DNA of 64,000 nucleotides from Cocos nucifera (Eukaryota; Streptophyta; Magnoliopsida; Arecales; Arecaceae), in contig QRFJ01001013.1 in the NCBI GenBank assembly GCA_006176705.1, forward strand, positions 434,501 through 498,500, read 5' to 3'. The translations under genes were made by a program, and so were the position numbers. A model generated the notes under the pieces. It was given only the letters and a program-made list of their open reading frames with translations, ran no database searches and had not been told where the DNA came from. Positions 56,881 through 64,000 of the stretch are shown in pieces; positions within the stretch are counted from its first letter, which is position 1, and each line of letters opens with the position of its first letter.

Positions 56881-58520
56881 CCTTGAGCATCCTCGTCGAT
56901 GAAAGCGATGGGCTCTTCAGTTCTTCATCTCTTTCCAGGCTCGACCGACCCACTAGCCTCTCCTCATCGAAGTCCCCCAGAGTTGGTGTTGATGATGTCC
57001 AGAGGGGGCCGATCCGCCTACTGCTCCTTCCTTTGCGATTTTGATTGCGGTAATGCCCTAGGCCGATCTTTCCATCCTTCAGTCCGACGTCATAGGAATT
57101 GATCGAGTCTGCCTTGCTTGATGAGCTCCTCGATCTCATCTTGAAGCTAAATACATTCTTTAGTATCGTGATCATGGTCATGATGATAGAGGCAGAACCT
57201 ATTTGGATTGCATTTGTTAGGATGGGAGCGCATCCTTTCAGGCCTCGATAGTTGCTCCTTAATCTTCATCAGCACTTGCATTTTTGGAGCATTGAGAGAG
57301 GTATAATTATGAAACCTTCAGAGAGAGAGTCCCACCCTGCCCCTCTATCGGGGCTTCCCTGCTTCCGAGCTCAGAGAGGAGTTCGGGCTCGCCTGCACTT
57401 AGAAAAAGTTTAGGAGCATGATCGAGCTTCACTCGGCTTTCCTTCCTCATCGATCTACCCGACTCGTGGATTCACCACTCTCCAATGGCTTCATTATCCT
57501 TGGCCTTAAAGGCCTCTTCTACTCGGGCATAGCCTTCAGCTCGAGCTAGCATATCAGCAAAGTTCCTAGGGTACTTCTTCAGAGAAAATAGCAAATCATT
57601 TTTCTGAAGGCCGCCCTTAAGCACGACCATTGCAATAGACTGGTCCAGAATTTGGACCTCCAATGCTGCAGCTTTAAACTGAGTGACATAAGCCCGGATA
57701 GATTTCTCCTCCTCCTACTTGATATTCATTAGAAAATTCGAACCTCGGTGGAAACGTCAGCTGCTTACGAAGTGAGCTGCAAACTAGTGGCTCATTTGAT
57801 CGAAAAAAAGATGGTACTCGACTTAAGTGTCGAGTATCAGTTCCTGATGACTCCCTTAAGGGTGGATGAAAAAGCTTGGCACAGAATGGCATCTGGTGTG
57901 CCGTGAAGTAGCATTATTATTCGAAAGGCCTCCAAGTGGTCGATCAGATTGGTGGTCCCATTGTAACTCTCAAATTATGAAAGCTTGAAGTTCGGTAGGC
58001 TTGATTCCTACATAATCTTCTAAGAAAAAGGAAGGTCTGTGCAAATATCATTACCATGAAAAGAGAGAGCATGATGGAGCTCTTCGATTCGTCGGCTCAT
58101 TTCCTGGAGCCTTTGATCCAGGAGATCTTCAAGATCATTGATCTCCAAGATTTTCTAGTGGAACGGAGGTGAAACTCCCCCCAGGGTTGAGTCGTGGTTA
58201 GAGCAAGGGCTCTCCACCCTCTGTTTTCCCTTTTCAGAGGTTACTGACCGGCTATCCCAAGTTGGCCATTTCCAGATCGGATCATGAGGCTCTGGAGAGG
58301 CCTGTTTCGATCGAATTGGCATCAGAGCCTATCGATGCATGGCTTGCACCACCTCTGCGAGTGCACGAATCTGCTGGACCAGCAGATTAAATTGCTCTGC
58401 ATCCACCATGGCCATAGGTGGAGCTTGAGTTACCAGGGCTGAAGTAGAAGCGGATGGATCTGGACGGGATCTAGCTGTAGAGGCTATTGACCATCGGGTA
58501 GGAGCTTTTCTAGGAGGCAT
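56881..58520 (-). pseudogene. gag: G3 gag
   Basis: The start at 58520 reads MPPRKAPTRWS and is followed by VDAEQFNLLVQQIRALAEVVQ, the same opening as G0 and G1. The core has LPNFKLS.FESYNGTTNLIDHLEAF (about 57985) and TPDAILC.AFSSTLKG. The knuckle-like FCLYHHDHDHDTKEC lies at about 57195-57150. There are many stops and shifts, including a shift inside 57740-57480. Confidence 0.85.
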
Positions 58521-58626
58521 TTTTTTGGAAAGAACTCTTGAGAGGAAGAAGAGGGATCGTTGCTGAGCACTCCTTTAAGAACAAGGGATCCTCAGGAATA
58601 GAGGATCCTTTCTCTAGCACCAATTC

Positions 58627-59639
58627 TGTTGGTGCAGAATCTAGTTGACGTTAGATTGAGCTGAAGTTGTGAAAGAAGAGATTGCGATCGGTGACCTACA
58701 AAATAAAGTTCCATCTGGAGTCGGTGGTGGTGGCTTCGATAGGATCCTCTAACGATCAAGTTAGCTCTTCTGACCAACAAAAATGGAGTGCTTAAAAAAG
58801 AATTTAGCAGAGTTCTCGGGAGGAAGAAGAGAGCCTAGAGAAAATGTATCTGGAGGGTCTTTTTTTATAGATGAAGCCTATAGCAGACTGATAGTGACAG
58901 TCATAACCATCTGATAGTGGGTCATCTGGGGCCACTCAAGGTCACATGGAGTTTGTTATGGAGAGAGGTGTCGCCTGTAGCAAACAGATAGTGATAATCA
59001 TAACCATCCGATAGTGGGCCATCCAGGGCTGCATGGAGTTTGTTATGGAGAGAGGTGTTCATTATCATGATGTGCCCATTCGTTGAGATTTAATAGTTGA
59101 AGTTCGAAGGAAGCAGGCATTGGTTGATGAAGTGCTTTGACATATATCAATTCCAGAGGAGTTTGGACTTCTAAGAAAAATATGTCTAGAGGGGATCATT
59201 CGAGAGGAATGCTAGTTAAAATCTGAAAGTAATCCACTGAAGGAATCTAGATGAAGTTCGACTGATGGAGAAGTTCAGAAGGAGTCCAACTGATGGAGAA
59301 GTCTGATTGATGGAGAAATTCAGTTGAAGAAGAAGTTCGAAAGAAGTTCAGTTGAAGGAGAAGTCCGAAAGGAGTTTGGCCGCTGAAGGAGTCCGGGAGG
59401 GGTTCGGTCGCTGGAGGAGTTTGGCTGCTGAAGAAGTCTGGGAGGGGTTCGACCGCTGGAGGAGTCCAAAAGAAGTTCAGCTGCTGGAGGAGTCCGACTA
59501 GAGTTTGATTGCTGGAGGAGTTCGGAAGGAGTTCGATTGCTGGAGGAAGAATTTTTGATCGAAGCTCTTTCGTGATTACCAGTTACATTAGGCTAAGCAT
59601 CAGACTGGACTTTGACGGAAGCGGAATTTATCTCCAACA
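58627..59639 (-). repeat. G3 5' LTR
   Basis: 1,013 bp, TGTTGGTGC...CCAACA with canonical ends. TATA at 58862-58869 (- strand). Primer site AATTGGTGCTAGAG lies just below 58627 on the - strand. Confidence 0.88.
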
Positions 59640-59644
59640 TAAAT

Positions 59645-62228
59645 CATAGAAAGATTTACTATTTAAATTCAGATCTTTCTTTTCTTAAGAAATATCACAC
59701 AATTTAGTTCAAAAAAGATATGAAATTCTCTAAATTTATCTCAAAAGATATGAAATTCTTTTTATTGAAAGAAGCCAATGGAGTGCAAGGTAGAAAAAAA
59801 AATGTTTGATACCAATTATGAAACTTTACTTTGATACCAATGCAAAACATGAGTAAACAAGATCACATGAAAGCACAAGTATAAGTGAACCAACAAGTCA
59901 AGCAACAAATAAATGATTATTAATAATTTTTCATGAGATTCAAAAATTATTTATCTAAAATTTTTATTTGGAGTAAAATATTTTTCAAGATTAAGTTTGA
60001 TACCAATTAATTATTAAAAATCATAATAGGATCAAACCATGCAAAGTATGATTGAATAAAAAGTAAAATAAAAATAATTTTTCTAAAGTAAATTAAATAA
60101 CTAGAATAACACGAGTGCATAAATAGATCAAAATAATTTTATTTTTAATATTTCAATATATTTTCTCTTATTCAGGTCAATTTTTTTTTAATTTTTCATA
60201 ACAAATGCTAGAAAACTTGATTTTCTTAACTCTCCCCCTCTGTTGAAAAATTAACTTTTCTTAATTCTCCCCCTATTTGTTTCAAATAAGGTATATTTAA
60301 TTAATTTAAATAAGTAATCATTTCTCCTCCTTTGTTTTGCAAGCAAAGCACATATTGAGTCAAACAAATAATATTAAACACATTGAATTTTCACAAAAGA
60401 TGAAATTTTTATTGATTAGCCAATGGTGATTACAAAGATAAAATCATGAAAGCATGCAAAATGTATGAGAGCTATATCCTATATAGATGCCAAAAATAGA
60501 TTGAAAGGATCACTAAAGCTGCGGAAAAAAATCCTATCATCTTAAGCAAGTATATATCAGGATAATCCTAAGATGTAGGTCTAGGCTAGGTAGATGGAGA
60601 GTGTAGTCTAATATCTCCAAATGACTAGGTTCGGTAGTGAACATCCTTCCTTACTGTAGTGAGTGCCTAAAACAATCTTCCTAACTCATCTCTGATCAAT
60701 GATAATGCCTCCATCTGATCTCATCTTATTCAATGTGCCTCTGATATGTACCTCTAAAGCTCTGTACAGATTGATGCTACGATCTTGATGGAGAGTCTCT
60801 TAATAAATGCATCCTCATCCAGTCTATCAGGTAATAATGAGCTGTATCTAAATGGTTGGTCTATGAAAGTGAAGCTATCTCTATTTGTTCGAGCTGCTCT
60901 GCTGGCTCCTTATCCTGATATTTACTATAGTAGGCTCTACTGTAGGAGTCTCATCATCATCATCTGCTGTAGCATGAGAGCTGATATCCTCAATATTCTC
61001 AATCATCATCTCAATCAAATACAAATCTTAAATGTGTAGCTACTTGAGATAATCCAATGTGCTTCTACTGTCTCTATATATGTAGCATGTATCCAATTCT
61101 ATCAACGTTTATCTCAGTCTGCACACCTTTTATTTTGAAAACTAGACTTTCTATTTTTTTGGGCAAAATACTTCTGGGGTGCCATTAAAGAACAAGGACT
61201 ACAAGATTAGAATAGAAATGAAGAGGAAAGGTTCGATTTTAGTAGGAGAGGGGTTTGAAAGGAATTATAGCTCAAGAAAATTGATAATGGAATGATAGAG
61301 CCTTGGATATTTTCAAATAGGAGAACTAATCCCAGAAAAATGATTAACTCCCACTAAATCAAGAGTCAGCTCTTGAAGAGAGGTTGATTCCAATGAAACT
61401 GGGAGTCGGCTCCTCAAAGCAAAAAATAGTTCAAGTAGTTTTTGATTCAAAAATATTTAATCAAATTGAATAAGAATCAATAGGCAATCAAATTGATGAT
61501 CAAGAAGGATATTCCAGTCAAATTAGGGGATAAAGAATTAATCAGTTATGGGGGTAAGATTATCAAGTCAAGAAACTTATGTAAAAGAAAATCAAGATAT
61601 AGGCTCTATGAGTTTTGGTTGAACTATGAAATTCCAAATCCTTAGGGATAAGCTAATATGCAATATAATTCAACACATCAAGTACTTGAGTTTTATGAAT
61701 AGATATTTTATCTTTAAGTACTTAGATCATGCAAAGTTTCGAAAAATTTTAATATTTAAGTATCTTATGGGGGGATTGCCAAAAATCAATTTTACATGTA
61801 TATTCAGTAATTCAAAAATATTCACATCTAATTAAGCATCTTTTAATTTAAGTTTATTAATTATAAAATTGATATAGAGAAGCTATTATATCATATTGAA
61901 TTTTAAGATAATTTCAATTCATATCATAACATGATCTTAGAGGAGAGCATATTAATTTTTTAAAATCAAAGTATTCAAATCATCAAAATCAATCAATCAT
62001 ACTAATCTTACTAACATATGAAAAGAATTTCAAGCGAGTAATCGTAATATAAAATCATAATGATAGATTATTAAAATTAATAGAATTAATCAAACAAATA
62101 TTGATGGTATGATGTGAAAAAAGTTTAGATTTTATCTATATCATCATCCATCTAAGTTCATTCCCAACGCATCCAACTACAAGTATTTTCTTATTTTATT
62201 TCATTGGATCCTTGGTATACCTGCAAGA
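59645..62228 (-). other. V1 internal region, right of G3
   Basis: Mostly AT-rich and non-coding. More polypurine motifs (+ strand view): CTCTCCCCCTC 60230, TTCTCCCCCTATT 60265, TTTCTCCTCCTTTG 60321. The word TTGATACCAAT occurs at 59806, 59831 and 59997, and at 49537 across G3. At about 60540-61040 the - strand gives broken protein-like pieces (DRLDEDAFIKRLSIKIVASI, QMEALSLIRDELGRLF) that may come from an extra Sirevirus ORF; I cannot name it. No RT or integrase seen. Confidence 0.5.
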
Positions 62229-63302
62229 TTATTTATTAGTTTTTGGTACCCAAGTCATCTTAGATCCACGAAGGTTAGAGCTCATGGTTCCTTTTGAAAC
62301 CCAAATCTTCTTCGCATTTGCATTTTTAAATTTACTAGAAAAACATGTATAGAATTTATGTCCTACTTTTCCATATTTAAAGCAAGTAATATTTGAAAAC
62401 TTGTTGCTTGTTGAGTTCACAAAGATATTTTTCAAAAATTTTTGTTTTTTAAGAGAATTACAGTCTAGGCCAGCATTATCATAAATGATCTTTTGATTTT
62501 CAAGTATCATTTGAAGTTTATTTGAGCTAAGAGTAAACTTTTCTATCATAGGTTTTAACTTAGCAATTTCATTTCTTTGGTTCAGATTTTCTTGAGTTAA
62601 AACTAATTTTTTATTTGAAATTAGCTCATTTTCTTTTAGGAAAGATTTTAAAATATTATTTTCCTTTTTAAGCACAGCATTTACTTCAACTAATAAATTT
62701 TTAGATTTAATCAATTCTTTCTTTTCTTTAGTTGAAGAATTAATTTATTTCAATAAATCTTTCTTTTCTTTGACCATGTTTTTTATATTTTTTAATAGAT
62801 CTTTTTTTTCACTCAAAATTTTATTTTTTTCTTCAACCAAAGATAGATTAGATTTTTTAAGTTCTTTATTCTTTAGCCTTATCTTTTTGTGTTCATCTAT
62901 TAACTCATTAAAAGCTTTATATAATTCATTAAAAGTAAATTCACAGGAGTGTTCATGATATATCTCATCATTTTGAGCCATGAGGCAACAACTTTCTATA
63001 CATTCCTTCTCTTTCTCATTCTTTTCTTCTTTGCTTTGCTCCTACTTAATCAATGCTTTCTTTTTTTTTTGTTTCTTTCTTTTCTTCGTCTTTTCATCCT
63101 CATGCACCATGAGGCATGAGTTAAGGTAAGTTTTCTTTTCTTCTTGGGTGTTTGATGTTTTTCTTTGATTTGCTCCCTCAAAAGTAGTTTTTAATTTCTT
63201 ACATATTTGATTTATTGAATTACATGAAGAAATTGCATTAAAAATATTTATGTCTAATAAATAATAAAGTAAATTCATTGCTTTAGCATTCATTTGAATC
63301 AT
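62229..63302 (-). pseudogene. gag: V1 gag (coiled-coil, zinc knuckle)
   Basis: Capsid gene of Sirevirus type. Piece 1 (63302-63042): MIQMNAKAMNLLYYLLDINI and FEGANQ, the start of the UBN2-type gag domain, followed by a jump to MVHEDEKTKKRKKQ that leaves out the middle of the domain. Piece 2 (62981-62745): FTFNELYKAFNELIDEH, then heptad-rich Lys/Leu/Glu coiled coil. Piece 3 (62714-62229): more coiled coil, ENQKIIYDNAGLDCNSLKKQ, and the knuckle C-x2-Y-x4-H-x4-C (residues 111-124; second Cys is Tyr), ending TWVPKTNK. Stops at about 62743 and 63040 separate the pieces. Confidence 0.82.
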
Positions 63303-63540
63303 TTCTTTATCATGAATTGATGCATTGGGTGTGTGTAGGCCATTGATTATAACTTTTTATAAATTATAGTCATGTGCTTGAATGAATATTTTTATCTTAA
63401 ATTTTTAATAAGTATAATTTGAGCCATCAAACAATGAAAGTCTATCTATAAAATATCCATCATTAGAAAGAGATTTTATTTTGGATTGCTAAGATCTTTG
63501 GCCCTTGATGGTTAAATCAATAATTAATAATAGAGCAACT

Positions 63541-63552
63541 GCTTTGATATCA
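63541..63552 (-). other. V1 primer binding site (initiator Met tRNA)
   Basis: The - strand reads TGATATCAAAGC two bases after the LTR end. It matches the usual TGGTATCAGAGC at 10 of 12, both changes being G to A. This fixes the LTR at 63555-64000 as the 5' LTR of a - strand element. Confidence 0.75.
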
Positions 63553-63554
63553 TT

Positions 63555-64000
63555 TGTTGCCCAGATATGCAACCCATGAGGGGGGATGAATTGAGTTTTT
63601 AAAATTTTAAAGCTAATTTAGAATTACAAAAATTATATAATATTATGCAAGTTGTATGTGGTGGATGATTTAAGTGAGATGAAAAGATAAATAGTAAGAG
63701 AGGAAGTATTTAAGAAAATAAAGATGGAGAGAGAGCAAGCACACATAAACAAACAAGATTTATGGTGGTTCGATGCTAATCTTGCACCTACATCTACTCT
63801 CCAAACTTTTACTTGGAAATTTAAATCCACTAACTATATTCAAATTGAATACACCGTTGGAAACCTCCAACCCTAGCTATGTCAAGCTAGCATGCTTATT
63901 TTCTGGGTACAAGCCAACCCTACACAATCCGATTCAAGGATCAAAGAGATCTTTCTAAGTTTTGGAAACCCCAAAACTTAAAATAATATGAAAATAAAGT
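63555..64000 (-). repeat. V1 5' LTR, partial
   Basis: Starts TGTTGCCCAGATATGCAACC in + coordinates and matches 44946-45400 with scattered substitutions. It is cut by the window end; about 1.3 kb more should follow. Confidence 0.8.

Larger units (their letters stand above)
49565..59639 (-). mobile_element. G3: Gypsy retrotransposon with internal duplication
   Basis: 10,075 bp with exact 5-bp target duplication TAAAT (49560-49564 and 59640-59644). On the - strand: 5' LTR, primer site, gag, protease, RT, RNase H (present twice), integrase, 116-bp repeats, polypurine tract, 3' LTR. Same family as G1 and G2, without the 69-bp array. The LTR pair is roughly 84% identical over the first 170 bp by eye. 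Confidence 0.92.
44946..64000 (-). mobile_element. V1: Sirevirus-like Copia element with nested G3
   Basis: Two copies of the same LTR start face the same way at 44946 and 63555. On the - strand the order is 5' LTR (running off the window), primer site, gag with long coiled coil and knuckle, then about 5.4 kb of AT-rich non-coding sequence (after removing G3) with many polypurine motifs, and the 3' LTR. Coiled-coil gag, initiator-Met primer site and multiplied polypurine tracts are Sirevirus hallmarks. No pol is visible, so this copy is deleted or non-autonomous. Confidence 0.75.

Noticed and set aside
60785..61039. 84-codon + strand frame with hydrophobic stretch
   Set aside because: The opposite strand gives more protein-like, though broken, sequence and matches the element orientation.
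1..64000. A host gene hidden between elements
   Set aside because: I searched each gap over 300 bp for exon-like stretches and found only LTR, leader or non-coding element sequence.

Overview
The window looks like plant nuclear heterochromatin, most likely from a large-genome monocot. A palm is my best guess, from the style of the repeats only. I find no host gene, tRNA or rRNA. Essentially every base can be assigned to LTR retrotransposons inserted into one another, and all of their coding regions are broken.

I named the elements as follows. G0: remnant of a Gypsy gag, + strand, 1-1935, holding a probable solo LTR (S1, 625-1615). C1: Copia, - strand, 1936 to beyond the window. G1: Gypsy, + strand, 2128-18379, target duplication AATTC, sitting in the LTR of C1. 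A1: Athila-like non-autonomous element, - strand, 5501-12575, target duplication CTTAT, sitting between the protease and reverse transcriptase of G1. C2: Copia, + strand, from 20012, inserted in the gag of C1. G2: Gypsy, - strand, 21371-35272, inserted in the 5' LTR of C2. A2: Athila-like, + strand, 27325-32804, inserted in the gag of G2. C3: Copia, - strand, from 39627, inserted in the integrase of C2. V1: Sirevirus-like Copia, - strand, from 44946 past the window end, inserted in the protease of C3. G3: Gypsy, - strand, 49565-59639, target duplication TAAAT, inserted in V1.

The deepest chain is G0 > C1 > C2 > C3 > V1 > G3, six levels. The model predicts the order in which the missing halves should reappear beyond base 64000.

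G0, G1, G2 and G3 share one Gypsy gag type. G1, G2 and G3 also share an LTR layout and a 3' untranslated region carrying a 116-bp tandem repeat. In G2 a second repeat family has grown into a 3.1-kb satellite-like array of about 69-bp units. G3 holds a 1,372-bp tandem duplication across RNase H that is far younger than the element itself. A2 begins exactly at its primer binding site and has no 5' LTR. V1 carries many copies of its polypurine-tract motif and no visible pol.

Coordinates of LTR ends rest on TG/CA ends, target duplications and primer/polypurine sites read by eye. Percent identities are estimates. No functional host system is present; the unusual biology here is transposon structure.
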